Assembly: GCF_003333265.1 (NCBI RefSeq)
Contig: NZ_QOLB01000127.1
Span: 1-61,429, forward strand
Length of the DNA: 61,429 bases
Direction: 5' to 3'
From: Candidatus Halocynthiibacter alkanivorans
GTDB taxonomy: Bacteria; Pseudomonadota; Alphaproteobacteria; Rhodobacterales; Rhodobacteraceae
In this document: positions 18,811 to 28,721 of the stretch, piece by piece
Layout: each line of letters opens with the position of its first letter
How positions within the stretch are numbered: position 1 is the stretch's first letter
Made by a program: the position numbers and the translations under genes
The notes under the pieces: model-generated
The model's input: the letters and a program-made list of their open reading frames with translations, nothing else
The model's database searches: none
What the model was told of the DNA's origin: nothing

Positions 18811-21345
18811 TTAATACAAGCCACCGGAAGACACCGAACCAAAACTTGCGTTGCCAGGGACCTTCACCACAGCGCCGTCGCTGTCGCGCGGGCTTTCGCC
18901 CAGAAGATCGCCGTCGGTGAACAGCGGCAGGTTGGCCCCCATTGCAAAACCGCCGTCAAACATCATGCCAAACATCGGTTCTTCGCCATTGCGGAAATAT
19001 TCAGCAACAACGGATTCACCAGAGGCGTCGTCCGGAAGGCGCGCACCGGTAAACCGGTCAATGTTGATGAAACGCCCGCCAGGAGGGACCTGGAATTGCC
19101 CCCCGCCAAATTTCGCCGTTGCCACCTGCATAAACTGGTTGAACACCGGACCACAGAAGCCGCCGCCAGAGGCGCCGCGCATCGGCTGCGGCTGATCAAA
19201 ACCGATGTAGCAGCCGGCGACGATGTTGGACGTAAAGCCAATAAACCAGGCGTCTTTGCCCGAGTTGGTGGTGCCGGTTTTACCCGCAACGGGTACGTCA
19301 AGATTGACCCGGCCCGCTGCGGTGCCGCGCTGGACCACGCCCTGCATCATCGAAGTCAGCTGATAGGCGGTAATCGCGTCCATCATGCGTTCGCGGTTGG
19401 ACAGGACCCGGGGGGCGAAACCTTCGTCCAGCGAGGCGTATTCGCAATCCACACACTGGCGCTGATCGTGGCGGTAGACTGTGCTGCCCCAGCGGTCCTG
19501 CACCCGGTCCACCAGGGTCGGCTCCACCCGTTCGCCGCCATTGGCAAACATCGCATAGGCCGCGACCATTTTGAAAAGCGTGGTTTCCTCGGCGCCAAGC
19601 GCATTGGCGAGATAGCGGCCCATATCCTCATAGACACCAAATTTCTCGGCATATCGTGCAACCGTGTCCATGCCGATTTCCTGCGCCAGACGGATGGTCA
19701 TCAGATTTCGCGACCGTTCAATGCCGGTGCGCAATGGTGTGGGTCCGTAAAACTTGCTTGAGGCGTTCTTGGGCCGCCAGACGCCCTGGGGCGTGTCCAC
19801 TTCAATTGGTGCATCGACAATGATGGTCGCCGGGGAAAAGCCGCTGTCCAGCGCCGAGGCATAGACAAAGGGTTTGAAACTGGAGCCGGGCTGACGGGTG
19901 GCCTGAGTGACACGGTTGAACACCGAATACTGATAGGAAAAGCCGCCCTGCATGGCGAGGATCCGGCCGGTCTGCACATCCATCGCCAAAAAGCCGCCCT
20001 GGACCTTTGGCACCTGACGCAAAGACCAGCGCACAAAAGAGCCGTCGCTGTCGCTGGTGATGGCGCGCACATGCACGATATCGCCCACTTCAACCAGATC
20101 GCCGGCTTTTTTCGCCTTGGCCGCCAGGCTGCCGTCGTCGCGTTCTTTGCGCGCCCATGTCACGTCCTTGGCAGCGATCCAGTTGCCGTCGCCGTCCTCA
20201 TCGACACCTTCGATGCCAACACGCGCGCTCGTTTTGCCAATGCTCAGCACCACGGCGGCGCGCCAGCCCGGAATATCCCGCGCGATGTCACTGTCGGCCA
20301 GAGCGTCACGCCAGGACTGTTCTTCTGTCAGCAGCTCCGGCGCGATGGTCTTGCCAGAGCCACGCCAGATGCCCCAGTTGCGGTCGATATCTTCCAGCCG
20401 CGTGCGCAGCGCCAGCGCCGCTTCCTGCTGCAATTCCGGATCCATCGTGGCCCGGATCGCCAGCCCGCCGGTGAAAAACTCATCTGCGCCAAAGTTGCGC
20501 GACAGTTGGCGGCGGATTTCATCGGTGAAATAATCACGTGGAGGCAGCGAGGCTCTGAAACTCGGAAAATCGCCATTTTGCACCGACAACAGCGGTGCGT
20601 CGCGGGCGATCACATATTCTGCCTCGGTCAGATAGGCGTTCTGACGCATCTCACGCAGCACAAAATTGCGCCGCTCCAGCGCCTCATCATAATTCTTCAC
20701 CGGGTTGTATGAATAGGGCGCCTTGGGGTGAATCGCCAGAAACGCCGCTTCTTCCGGGGCCAGTTCTGCCAGCGTCTTGTTGAAATAGGTCTGCGCCGCG
20801 GCGGTCACCCCGAAGCTGCGCAATCCAAGATCAATCTCGTTCAGATACAGCGCCAGAATCTGGTCTTTGCTCAGGGTTTTTTCAATCCGAGTGGCCAGGA
20901 TCAGCTCTTTGATCTTGCGCTCGACCTTGCGCGATCCGTCCAGAAGGAAGTTCTTCATCACCTGCTGGGTGATTGTAGAGGCGCCACGCAGACGTCCGCC
21001 GCGCGCAGCCTGCAGCGCGGCCGCCGCCATGCCCCGCAGATCATAGCCCCTGTGAATATAGAAGTTTTTGTCTTCGGCTGAAATAAAAGCGAATTTCACC
21101 AGATCAGGGATTTCAGAGGGCGGCGTGTACAGGCGCCGTTCCCGCGCGAATTCATCCATGATGCGCCCTTCGCCGGAATAGACCCGGCTGATGGTTTTTG
21201 GCGTATAATTCGCCAGCGCCTCATAACTCGGAAGATCGCGGCCATACATCCAGAAAATCGCGCCGACACCGATCGCCACCATGATGGCTCCTGCGGTGAA
21301 AAAACTGAAAACTGTACCTAAAAATGAAAGAATAAACCGGATCAC
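18811..21345 (-). CDS. mrcA: Penicillin-binding protein 1A (bifunctional glycosyltransferase/transpeptidase)
   Basis: This class A PBP polymerises glycan strands and cross-links peptides in the periplasm. It has 844 residues. An N-terminal anchor occupies about residues 8-33. The GT51 domain shows the catalytic EDKNFYIHRGYD near residue 91 and GASTITQQVMKNFLL near 121. An OB-like insert follows. The transpeptidase domain has nucleophile motif GSSFKPF near residue 487, SRN (IERSRNLMTIRLAQ) and KTGTT near 690. The C-terminal tail is low-complexity and Gly/Asp-rich. It shares strand and neighbourhood with the amidase gene, although a small methyltransferase gene on the opposite strand separates them. 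Confidence 0.98.
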   Translation of the reverse strand: MIRFILSFLGTVFSFFTAGAIMVAIGVGAIFWMYGRDLPSYEALANYTPKTISRVYSGEGRIMDEFARERRLYTPPSEIPDLVKFAFISAEDKNFYIHRGYDLRGMAAAALQAARGGRLRGASTITQQVMKNFLLDGSRKVERKIKELILATRIEKTLSKDQILALYLNEIDLGLRSFGVTAAAQTYFNKTLAELAPEEAAFLAIHPKAPYSYNPVKNYDEALERRNFVLREMRQNAYLTEAEYVIARDAPLLSVQNGDFPSFRASLPPRDYFTDEIRRQLSRNFGADEFFTGGLAIRATMDPELQQEAALALRTRLEDIDRNWGIWRGSGKTIAPELLTEEQSWRDALADSDIARDIPGWRAAVVLSIGKTSARVGIEGVDEDGDGNWIAAKDVTWARKERDDGSLAAKAKKAGDLVEVGDIVHVRAITSDSDGSFVRWSLRQVPKVQGGFLAMDVQTGRILAMQGGFSYQYSVFNRVTQATRQPGSSFKPFVYASALDSGFSPATIIVDAPIEVDTPQGVWRPKNASSKFYGPTPLRTGIERSRNLMTIRLAQEIGMDTVARYAEKFGVYEDMGRYLANALGAEETTLFKMVAAYAMFANGGERVEPTLVDRVQDRWGSTVYRHDQRQCVDCEYASLDEGFAPRVLSNRERMMDAITAYQLTSMMQGVVQRGTAAGRVNLDVPVAGKTGTTNSGKDAWFIGFTSNIVAGCYIGFDQPQPMRGASGGGFCGPVFNQFMQVATAKFGGGQFQVPPGGRFINIDRFTGARLPDDASGESVVAEYFRNGEEPMFGMMFDGGFAMGANLPLFTDGDLLGESPRDSDGAVVKVPGNASFGSVSSGGLY

Positions 21346-21499
21346 GGGCAGAACGCTCCTTGGATGAGAACCTTCTCTTTATACGCCCCGCCCGCTGTGG
21401 TCAAAAGTATCCCGCGACTTATTCGGCTAAATTGCGCCGGATTAAGCAACAAAGACGATGTGGGTTGCGGTGGGGAGCCGCGCGCCCTATCGCGGAGGC

Positions 21500-22144
21500 A
21501 TGACAGCTGATGATATTCTGCCAACTTATGAACGTGTTGCTGCGGGCTTTGACCGCCACCGGGGCAAGTCCCTGTTTGAGCGCGCCTGGCTGGACCGGGC
21601 GCTGGCGCATGCGCCGGGGCGGCGGGTGCTTGATCTGGGCTGCGGCAGCGGCCGGCCCATCGCACAATACCTGTCTGAGCGCCGCTGTCAGGTGACTGGT
21701 ATCGACGGCGCCGCCGCCATGGTGGAGCTGTTTCAGAGCCACCTGCCCCACGCGGAAGTCCTCCATGCCGATATGCGCGGGTTAGACCTGCAGCGCGAAT
21801 TTGACGTCGTGCTGGCCTGGAACAGCTTTTTTCACCTGAAGGCCGCGGACCAGCGGGCAATGTTTGCGGTATTTGCCGCCCATTGCGCCCCGGGAGGCGT
21901 GCTGATGTTCACCTCCGGCACCTCAGACGGCGAAGTGACCGGTCATGTCGAAGGCGAACCGGTGTTTCACGCCTCGCTGGCACCCGCTGAATACGAGACA
22001 TTGCTGCAAGACGCCGGTTTTATGATCCTGGACCGCCGGTTTGAAGACCCCGACTGTCAGGGCCACTCAATCTGGCTGCTGCGGCGCAAAGTCTATGCGT
22101 TTGAAAAAGCCACACCGGGACCCGGCTCATCGGCACAGCTCTGA
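21500..22144 (+). CDS. Class I SAM-dependent methyltransferase
   Basis: This 214-residue cytosolic methyltransferase has a Rossmann fold. Motif I VLDLGCGSGRPIAQYL lies near residue 45, the acidic residue after strand 2 is in VTGID, and FDVVLAWNSFFHL is the motif IV region. The acceptor substrate is not evident. The ATG at 21500 fits homologous starts, but the GGAGG upstream is only 1 nt away, unusually close. A start at 21458 would place a 14-residue leader without support. The gene is inserted in reverse orientation between the mrcA and amidase genes and looks like a stand-alone unit. Confidence 0.82.
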   Translation: MTADDILPTYERVAAGFDRHRGKSLFERAWLDRALAHAPGRRVLDLGCGSGRPIAQYLSERRCQVTGIDGAAAMVELFQSHLPHAEVLHADMRGLDLQREFDVVLAWNSFFHLKAADQRAMFAVFAAHCAPGGVLMFTSGTSDGEVTGHVEGEPVFHASLAPAEYETLLQDAGFMILDRRFEDPDCQGHSIWLLRRKVYAFEKATPGPGSSAQL

Positions 22145-22170
22145 GCGGAACACGCCAGAGCGCTGGCACC

Positions 22171-23436
22171 TTATTGCCGCAACAATTGCGCCTCAGCCGC
22201 ATCGGCCGCCGCCCAGAGCGCCAGCGCTTCAAATACGGCGGCTCCCGCCCGGGCGCGCCACTCTACGTCCTGCAGCCGCGCCATATCAGCCGGCGAGGAC
22301 ATAAACCCAAGCTCCAGCAAAACCGACGGGATGTCAGGCGCCTTCAGCACCGAAAACCCGGCTTCCATTTGCGGGCGTTTGTGCACCACCACCGTGGCTG
22401 ACAACCTCTCTACCAGCATTTTTGCCAACCGGACCGCACGTGGCGCGGTTTCAATGCGCGCCATGTCCATCAGAATCCCTGCGATCACATCATCCTGGGC
22501 CGACAGGTCCACCCCGGCCACAAGATCCGCCCGGTCATGGCGTTCCGCCAGTTTGGCGCTGGCCGCGTCGCTGGCCTGATCAGACAGGGTATAGACCCGG
22601 GCGCCCTCGGCGAGCCCCTCAGACAGCGCATCTGCATGCAGCGACAGAAACAGGTCGGCACCGGCATCGCGCGCAATGGACATGCGGGCCTCCAGCGGCA
22701 CAAACGCGTCCTCCTGCCGGGTCAGCACCACGTTAAAGCCGCCACGCCGCACCAGAATTTCTTTCAGCTCAAGGGCAAAGCGCAGCATCAGATCTGCCTC
22801 TTTCGCGCCTGCGCGTTCAGCACCGGGATCAATACCGCCATGTCCAGGATCAAGCACAACGACTACGGACCTGTCACCCATCTGACGCTGGCGCGGCTGT
22901 GACGCCTGATCCTCCGCCAGACCCGTATCCACATCCAGGTCATATCTGGCACCCTCAGGCGCACCGGCACTGGCGGCAAAGCTCTCCGCCGTGGCCGGGC
23001 TCAGGCGTATTTCCACCTCGGCAGTATCGTTCGCAAGCCGCCGCATGCCAGCAGATTCAACCCGCATCGGCTGCGCCAGATCAAGCACCATGCGCGTCCA
23101 GCCAGGGCGCAACAACCCCATACGCAGCCCGCTGATATTGTCGGACTGATCCAGCGCCCGGGCGGTGGCACTGCCCCAGTCCACCTCAGAAAAATCGATC
23201 ACCAGCCGGCGCGGATCATCCAGGGTAAAGACACGGTAAGGCACGGGTTGTGAGATGCGCAGGCGCATGACGGTCCCGTCGCCCCGGTCCGTCAGGGTGG
23301 AGGCCGCGCCGTTAAAGCGGGCCAGCGCGGTCAATTCCTGCGCTGCAAGCGGCCCAGCCAGAAGACTCAACGCCAACAGCGCAGGCAGCGCCGCGCCACC
23401 CGATGCCCGGATCCGGTGAAAAACCTGTCTGATCAT
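22171..23436 (-). CDS. N-acetylmuramoyl-L-alanine amidase (AmiC type)
   Basis: This periplasmic zinc amidase cleaves the stem peptide from MurNAc, used in septum splitting. It has 421 residues. A signal peptide lies near the start (GAALPALLALSLLAGPLAAQE). The AMIN domain spans about residues 35-130 (ALARFNG...RLVIDFSEVDW...). The Amidase_3 domain spans about 190-400 with zinc ligands in VVLDPGHGGIDPGAE, a downstream Glu, and SLHADAL, plus the catalytic Glu in LLELGFMS. The start at 23436 has AGAAGG 7 nt upstream. AmiC enzymes are normally activated by EnvC/NlpD-type LytM proteins. No degenerate residues are seen. Confidence 0.95.
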   Translation of the reverse strand: MIRQVFHRIRASGGAALPALLALSLLAGPLAAQELTALARFNGAASTLTDRGDGTVMRLRISQPVPYRVFTLDDPRRLVIDFSEVDWGSATARALDQSDNISGLRMGLLRPGWTRMVLDLAQPMRVESAGMRRLANDTAEVEIRLSPATAESFAASAGAPEGARYDLDVDTGLAEDQASQPRQRQMGDRSVVVVLDPGHGGIDPGAERAGAKEADLMLRFALELKEILVRRGGFNVVLTRQEDAFVPLEARMSIARDAGADLFLSLHADALSEGLAEGARVYTLSDQASDAASAKLAERHDRADLVAGVDLSAQDDVIAGILMDMARIETAPRAVRLAKMLVERLSATVVVHKRPQMEAGFSVLKAPDIPSVLLELGFMSSPADMARLQDVEWRARAGAAVFEALALWAAADAAEAQLLRQ

Positions 23437-23541
23437 GTTGTGCCTTCTGCCAAATTGAGCCGAGCATAACCCGCCCTGCGCCGGAACCCAACGCCGCGTT
23501 TCAACGGCCTGCATTATTGCGCCTGGTTCAACCTGCAGGGG

Positions 23542-24684
23542 TCAGCGGGCTTGCATGAAGGCCGTCAGGCGCTTCAACCCTTCGGCGACGTCCTCTGTGG
23601 ACCGCGCATAAGAAAACCGCAGCGTCTGAGCACCGCGTTCGGGATCGAAATCCAGCCCGGGTGTCACCGCGACCCCGGCTTTTTCCAGCACCTCTGCGGC
23701 AAAGCTGCGGCTGTCGTCGGTCAGGTCTGAAATATCGGCATAGACGTAAAACGCCCCGTCTGGTGGCGCGATGCGGGTGAATCCCGCTTTTGGCAGGCCT
23801 TCCAGCATCAGGCGGCGGTTTTCGGCGTAAACTTTGAGATTGGCTTCGGCCTGGTCTTCTTCGGCCAGCGCCGCAAGAGCGGCGATCTGGCTGGCATGTG
23901 GCGGGCAGATGAACATGTTCTGCGCCAGCCGTTCAATGCTGCGCACGTGATCCTGCGGCACCACCATCCAGCCCACGCGCCAACCGGTCATCGAGAAATA
24001 TTTGGAGAACGAGTTGATGACATAGACATCATCGGAAATCTCCAGCGCCGACACCGCGCGGCCTTCATACTGAATGCCGTGATAGATTTCGTCGGACACA
24101 AAAGCGGTACCCTTGTCCTGCGCCGCCATGATCAGCGCCGCCAGTGCATCCCGGTCCAGCATGGTGCCCGACGGATTGCCAGGGGAGGCCACGATCAGCC
24201 CCGCCAGCCCTTCCGGGATCTGATCGGGCACCAGTTGCAGACGGTTTTCCATCGTGGTGGCAATGCCCACCGGCTCCAGTGACAGTGCTTTGAGGATCTG
24301 ACGGTAAGACGGATAACCAGGTTCGCCTAACCCGACCCGTTCCCCGGCGTCAAACAGCGCGGTAAAGGCCAGCAGAAACGCCGAGGACGAACCGGTCGTG
24401 ATGATGACACGTTCCGGGTTCAGATCGACATCATACCAACGTTTATACAGTGCCGCGATGCCCGCACGCAGGTCCGGCAGTCCAAGCCCGACAGTATACC
24501 CCAGCGGATCGCCATTGCTCAGCCGTTCAATCAACGCGTTGCGCGCGCCCTCAGAAGCGCCGGTGGCGGGCTGGCCCACCTCCATATGGATGATATGACG
24601 CCCTTTGGCCTCGGCTTTGCGGGCGGCTTCCATCACATCCATCACAATGAAGGAATCGACAACACTTCGGCTTGAGGTACGCAT
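23542..24684 (-). CDS. PLP-dependent aminotransferase, class I/II
   Basis: This 380-residue fold-type I aminotransferase resembles the aspartate/aromatic aminotransferase superfamily. The PLP lysine lies in INSFSKYFSMTGWRVGWMVVP, with other cofactor residues in VASPGNPSGTMLD and FVSDEIYHGIQY. The C-terminal arginine that binds the substrate carboxylate is in LRFSYARSTEDV. The start at 24684 has AGGAGA 7 nt upstream. The amino-acid substrate cannot be fixed from sequence. The gene is divergent from the DsbA-like gene across a 465-bp region holding a 19-bp tandem repeat. Confidence 0.92.
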   Translation of the reverse strand: MRTSSRSVVDSFIVMDVMEAARKAEAKGRHIIHMEVGQPATGASEGARNALIERLSNGDPLGYTVGLGLPDLRAGIAALYKRWYDVDLNPERVIITTGSSSAFLLAFTALFDAGERVGLGEPGYPSYRQILKALSLEPVGIATTMENRLQLVPDQIPEGLAGLIVASPGNPSGTMLDRDALAALIMAAQDKGTAFVSDEIYHGIQYEGRAVSALEISDDVYVINSFSKYFSMTGWRVGWMVVPQDHVRSIERLAQNMFICPPHASQIAALAALAEEDQAEANLKVYAENRRLMLEGLPKAGFTRIAPPDGAFYVYADISDLTDDSRSFAAEVLEKAGVAVTPGLDFDPERGAQTLRFSYARSTEDVAEGLKRLTAFMQAR

Positions 24685-24809
24685 TATATTCTCCTGAACA
24701 TCAGACCGGTCTTGAGATGCCACCCGCCGCCTGCAAGGTCAATGGCAGCGGCGCGCGGCACTTGCCAATCCTGCAGCAGAGGTTCCCCTGGCAGCCAGAG
24801 GTGGCCGCC

Positions 24810-24999
24810 ACGCCACCGGCTGCGGCCACGGGCGCAAGCTGCAGTGACGAGCGCAAGCCACAGGCACCGGCGCAAGCCACAGGCAGGGGTGCCAACTGCA
24901 GTCACGGGTGCCAGTTGTGGTCAGGCGTGCTGGCCGCAGTCTGGGGCACCGGCCACCCGTACGGGCGCAAACTACAAGCACGGGCGCTGGTTCCCGCCC
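24810..24999. repeat. Degenerate tandem repeat, 19-bp period, ten units
   Basis: Ten consecutive 19-bp units run without indels from 24810 to 24999. The consensus is roughly CGGGYGCMARCYRCAGKCA. The unit at 24867 (CCGGCGCAAGCCACAGGCA) differs from the one at 24848 by only two bases, while others are more diverged. The strict phase despite base divergence shows an old array. It occupies the middle of the 465-bp divergent region (24685-25149) between the aminotransferase and DsbA-like genes. Open frames cross it on both strands, but their peptides (Cys, Trp, Pro, Arg rich) have no family and no ribosome site. I see no gene in this region. Confidence 0.8.
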
Positions 25000-25149
25000 C
25001 AAGCATTGAAATAATCCAGACTTTGGTTGCGGCCCGACGGTCATGCGAAGGCCGGATCGCCCCCTTCCCCTCACTGGAACAAGCAGATTTACCCGGGCGC
25101 CAGACGTGATACACATAATAAAAGACAATCACCTGACGGAGACCGCTGT

Positions 25150-25911
25150 ATGACCTTTCGCTCCGCCCTTACCGGCGCACTTACTTTGCTGTGCACCAGC
25201 TTTCTGAGCCTGCCCGCCACCGCATTGAACCTTGAACTGATGAGCCCGGCGGAGCGTGAAATATTCCGCGCCGAAGTGCGGGACTATCTGATGGAAAACC
25301 CCGAGGTGATCCTTGAGGCCGTTGATGCCCTGCGCCAGCGCCAGGCCCAAGCCGAAGCCATGTCGGAGCAGTCTCTGGTGCAGGTGAATTCCGACGCCAT
25401 ATTCAACGACGGGTTTTCCTGGGTCGGCGGCAATCCGGACGGCGATATCACCATCGTGGAGTTCATGGACTATCGCTGTGGCTATTGTAAAAAAGCCTTT
25501 CCCGAAGTCACCGGCATGATTGAAGACGACGGCAACATCCGCATCATCGTCAAAGAATTTCCGATCCTGGGCGACGCCTCGGTGCTGGCCAGCCGCTTTG
25601 CCATCGCGACCAAGATCATCGCCGGGAACCAGGCCTATAAGGACGTACATACCGCGCTGATGACCATGCGCGGTGATGTCTCTGAAACTTCCCTGCGCCG
25701 GATCGCGTCCAGCCTGTCGCTGGACACTTCGGCCATTTTTGCCGGGATGGCATCCGATGAGGTCAATCGCATCCTGCAGGCCAACCGCGAGCTGGGGCAG
25801 CGTCTGCGCGTCTCCGGCACGCCGACATTCGTGATGCAGGACCAGCTGGTGCGTGGCTATGTGCCTGCCGAGGCAATGGCCGAAATTGTCGCTGAGCTGC
25901 GCCGCAACTGA
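25150..25911 (+). CDS. DsbA/ScsC-like thiol-disulfide oxidoreductase
   Basis: This periplasmic thioredoxin-fold protein has 253 residues. A signal peptide at residues 1-22 is cleaved after LPATA. An N-terminal helical region (LMSPAEREIFRAEVRDYLMENPEVILEAVDALRQ, in pieces) is followed by the DsbA fold. The active site is CGYC in EFMDYRCGYCKKAFPEV, and the cis-proline loop is SGTPTFVM. The N-terminal Ala/Gln-rich helix is as in ScsC/BdbD-like proteins, which may oligomerise. The start at 25150 has ACGGAGA about 9 nt upstream; a longer in-frame start at 25027 would bury the signal peptide. It oxidises or isomerises exported cysteines; partners are not in the window. Confidence 0.92.
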   Translation: MTFRSALTGALTLLCTSFLSLPATALNLELMSPAEREIFRAEVRDYLMENPEVILEAVDALRQRQAQAEAMSEQSLVQVNSDAIFNDGFSWVGGNPDGDITIVEFMDYRCGYCKKAFPEVTGMIEDDGNIRIIVKEFPILGDASVLASRFAIATKIIAGNQAYKDVHTALMTMRGDVSETSLRRIASSLSLDTSAIFAGMASDEVNRILQANRELGQRLRVSGTPTFVMQDQLVRGYVPAEAMAEIVAELRRN

Positions 25912-25953
25912 GCCGGCACCGTACTGCTAAGATGCAAAAGGCGTCGGGACACA

Positions 25954-26012
25954 GGGCAGCGCCTGACCTTTGGGGAGGCGAGAAGCGCTTTCCCAAAGGT
26001 CAGGCGCTGCCC
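25954..26012. repeat. Large palindromic element, copy 1 (21-bp arms)
   Basis: Arms at 25954-25974 and 25992-26012 are perfect inverted copies of 21 bp around a 17-bp loop. The loop itself contains the small dyad GCG...CGC. The right half (AAGCGCTTT...AGGTCAGGCGC) recurs in diverged form at 31627-31677, so this is a dispersed repeat and not just a terminator. It sits between the convergent DsbA-like and ispG genes, about 80 bp before a regular terminator. Confidence 0.75.
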
Positions 26013-26092
26013 GGCGATGCCGGGTAAAAGAATTCCATCTCGCGATCAGTCTGTAATACAGACCAATACGGGCTGAAGACACCACAAAAACG

Positions 26093-26124
26093 AAGGGTGC
26101 AGCCAGACGGCCGCACCCTTTTTT
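26093..26124. terminator. Bidirectional terminator between the DsbA-like and ispG genes
   Basis: The 8-bp stem AAGGGTGC/GCACCCTT is followed by TTTT on the plus strand, with a CGTTTTTG stretch on the minus strand. It lies 21 bp from the ispG stop. Confidence 0.8.
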
Positions 26125-26144
26125 ACATCCGGTGGCGCGTCAGA

Positions 26145-27302
26145 TTATTCTGCGGCGCTTGCGGCCCCGGCGGCTTCAGCAGCTTCAAGAGCGGCGGCCT
26201 CAGCATCCAGGATCGCGGCCCGTTCTTCGACCTGTTCGACAATATGATCAACCATCTGTTCGTTGGACAGTTTGTGGCGCTGTTTGCCCGCCAGATAGAC
26301 CATGCCGGCCCCAGCCCCGCCGCCCGTAAACCCAACATCCGTCATCAGCGCTTCGCCGGGCCCGTTCACCACACAGCCAATAATCGACAGGCTGATCGGG
26401 GTTTTGATATGCTCCAGCCGTTTTTCCAGCGTCTCCACAGTTTTGATCACATCAAAACCCTGGCGGGCGCAGGACGGGCAGGAAATAATGTTCACACCCC
26501 GGTGGCGCAGCCCCAGAGATTTCAGAATGTCAAAGGCGACTTTGACCTCTTCCACCGGATCGGCGGACAGGCTGACGCGAATGGTGTCACCGATGCCGGC
26601 CCACAGCAGATTGCCCATGCCGATCGCGGATTTGACAGTGCCGCTCATCAGCCCACCGGCCTCAGTGATGCCCAGGTGGATTGGCGCATCGGTGGCTTCC
26701 GCCAGCGCCTGATAGGCGGCGGCGGACAGGAACACGTCGGACGCTTTGACTGAGATTTTGAACTCGTGGAAATCATTGTCCTGCAGAATTTTGATATGCT
26801 CAAGACCGCTTTCCACCATCGCCTCAGGACAGGGTTCGCGATATTTTTCCAACAGGTGTTTTTCCAGCGAACCGGCGTTGACGCCAATGCGGATAGCACA
26901 GCCGTGGTCCTTGGCGGCGCGGATCACTTCTTTGACCCGTTTCTCATCACCAATATTGCCCGGGTTGATGCGCAGACAGGCTGCGCCCGCCTCAGCGGCT
27001 TCAATCGCCCGTTTGTAATGGAAATGAATGTCGGCCACGATCGGCACCGGGCTCTCGCGGCAGATTTCCTTTAGCGCAGTCGTCGCCGCCACATCCGGCG
27101 CAGAAATACGTACGATATCGGCACCGGCCTCGGCCGCAGCGATCACCTGGCCCAGTGTGGCTTTGACGTCGCCGCTGTCGGTGTTGGTCATGGTCTGCAC
27201 CGAGATCGGCGCGTCCCCCCCCACCGGCACATTGCCCACCATGATCTGACGGGACTTGCGACGGTAAATATTACGCCAGGGGCGGATGGGGTTCAGCGAC
27301 AT
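26145..27302 (-). CDS. ispG: 4-hydroxy-3-methylbut-2-enyl diphosphate synthase
   Basis: IspG (GcpE) is the [4Fe-4S] enzyme of the MEP isoprenoid pathway that converts MEcPP to HMBPP. It has 385 residues. The TIM-barrel part shows [24 protein letters not shown] and CLRINPGN. The cluster-binding part has [11 protein letters not shown] and [10 protein letters not shown]. The C-terminus has an alanine-rich tail ([18 protein letters not shown]). The start [18 protein letters not shown] at 27302 fits homologues; the frame extends 20 codons further without support. It follows rodZ by 88 bp on the same strand, an order conserved in many proteobacteria. Confidence 0.98.
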   Translation of the reverse strand: MSLNPIRPWRNIYRRKSRQIMVGNVPVGGDAPISVQTMTNTDSGDVKATLGQVIAAAEAGADIVRISAPDVAATTALKEICRESPVPIVADIHFHYKRAIEAAEAGAACLRINPGNIGDEKRVKEVIRAAKDHGCAIRIGVNAGSLEKHLLEKYREPCPEAMVESGLEHIKILQDNDFHEFKISVKASDVFLSAAAYQALAEATDAPIHLGITEAGGLMSGTVKSAIGMGNLLWAGIGDTIRVSLSADPVEEVKVAFDILKSLGLRHRGVNIISCPSCARQGFDVIKTVETLEKRLEHIKTPISLSIIGCVVNGPGEALMTDVGFTGGGAGAGMVYLAGKQRHKLSNEQMVDHIVEQVEERAAILDAEAAALEAAEAAGAASAAE

Positions 27303-27390
27303 GGGACAGGCCTTTTGCCAGACGGGAAAGCGGAATTGGTTGTCCACTAAATAGACCCGCATCGGCCCGCTGGCAACGGAGCCAGCCGGA

Positions 27391-28608
27391 TTATTCGCTA
27401 TTGGTGAGCAATGCCGCCGCCTGCGCTACCGAAATGGTCCGCGCCAAAGTGCTGTCCGGGGTGATTTCGGCCACGTTATAGGCCAATTTCAGTGCATCAG
27501 CGTCGAGCTCAACATTCTTGACAACACCACCTGCTTTGCCCGCAGGCCCGTAGGTCTCGCCATTGACAGAAAACCAGACCGAGCCGGCATTACCGGCGCG
27601 CAGCAGAGGCGCTTCCTCAGTGGCGGGCAGCACATAGCTCTCGCCTGAGTCGAGAATTTTTTCAAACAGCACGGTGCCATCGGCCGATTTCACCCGCACC
27701 CAGCTTGGGCTGGAGGCGATCAGCACGACCTGAGGCGGTGCAGCAGCAACCACCTGCACCGGCACGTCCTCAATCACCGGCGGCATCGGGGACAACATGG
27801 TTTCGGCGCTGGCCAGTTCAAAATTATCGTCACCCATACGGCCAGAGGTGCGGGCGAATGCGCCCAGATCTGCGGGCAGAATGGCCGAAATCGGCCCGTC
27901 ACGGGCGATAAGAACCGGCACATCCAGCGCCTGCGGCCGGTACAGCCGGTCCAGCGCATCCGCATTGGGCCGGGAAATTACATCAGGCGCGGAAGCAAGT
28001 GTGACCAGGTTTCCGGAAATGCCCGCCACGTCCGCAATCAGACCAGGCGCTTGCTCGACCGGTGCAAGCTCAACTTTCTGGATTTCCTGAAGCACCGACC
28101 AGCCGCCGTAGCCGATGGCGCCAATCAAAGCCAGCAGGACCAGCGACGAGCCAAGCGCGCCGGGTTCAATGCGGGACCACAGCCCCTGCCCCTGCGGCAC
28201 AAACAATGCGTTCGGGTCACCAAGCGCTTCGAGGCCTTTTGACGGCACCACTGCGCTGCGCTGTTGCCGGGCCACTGACGCAGCAGGCGACATGCCATGG
28301 GCAACAACAAACCCGCTTTCTTCGCAAAACGTATCAAAGACCCATTCGGCATCCATATTCAGATAGCGCGCATAGGAGCGCACATAGCCGGCAATGAAGC
28401 CTGGTGTTTCAAACGCACCGGGGTCACTGTTTTCGATAGCAGCAATATAGGTGGCTTTGATTTTCAGGTCGCGCTGCACGTCGAGCAGTGATTTTCCGAT
28501 GGTGGCGCGTTCGCCGCGCATCACATCGCCCAGCCGCATTTCGAACGCATCAAACCCTTTGGGTTCTTCTGCTTCCGGCGCGGATTCCTTATTCCAACGC
28601 CCTATCAT
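27391..28608 (-). CDS. rodZ: RodZ-like helix-turn-helix membrane protein (DUF4115)
   Basis: RodZ-type proteins link MreB filaments to the wall-elongation machinery. This one has 405 residues. A cytoplasmic HTH_25 domain covers about residues 24-95 ([20 protein letters not shown]...YIAAIEN...[13 protein letters not shown]). A single transmembrane helix lies near 152-172 ([21 protein letters not shown]). A periplasmic region with Pro/Val-rich linker ends in a DUF4115 beta domain ([26 protein letters not shown], in pieces). It is upstream of ispG on the same strand. The assignment rests on domain order; the degree to which it binds MreB is not seen here. Confidence 0.88.
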   Translation of the reverse strand: MIGRWNKESAPEAEEPKGFDAFEMRLGDVMRGERATIGKSLLDVQRDLKIKATYIAAIENSDPGAFETPGFIAGYVRSYARYLNMDAEWVFDTFCEESGFVVAHGMSPAASVARQQRSAVVPSKGLEALGDPNALFVPQGQGLWSRIEPGALGSSLVLLALIGAIGYGGWSVLQEIQKVELAPVEQAPGLIADVAGISGNLVTLASAPDVISRPNADALDRLYRPQALDVPVLIARDGPISAILPADLGAFARTSGRMGDDNFELASAETMLSPMPPVIEDVPVQVVAAAPPQVVLIASSPSWVRVKSADGTVLFEKILDSGESYVLPATEEAPLLRAGNAGSVWFSVNGETYGPAGKAGGVVKNVELDADALKLAYNVAEITPDSTLARTISVAQAAALLTNSE

Positions 28609-28721
28609 GCGTGCTGCCCCATGCTCGTCAATGTCCCCAATGTGCTGGCGATTCGTTTATAATGCCAACGATTAAGACAAGGTTATCATAGCACCGGTCA
28701 ACACGCATCTATCTTAGAGCA

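Noticed and set aside
24739-25128. Repeat-containing open frame with Cys/Trp/Pro-rich peptide
   Set aside because: No ribosome site and no family; frames exist on both strands because of the 19-bp array.
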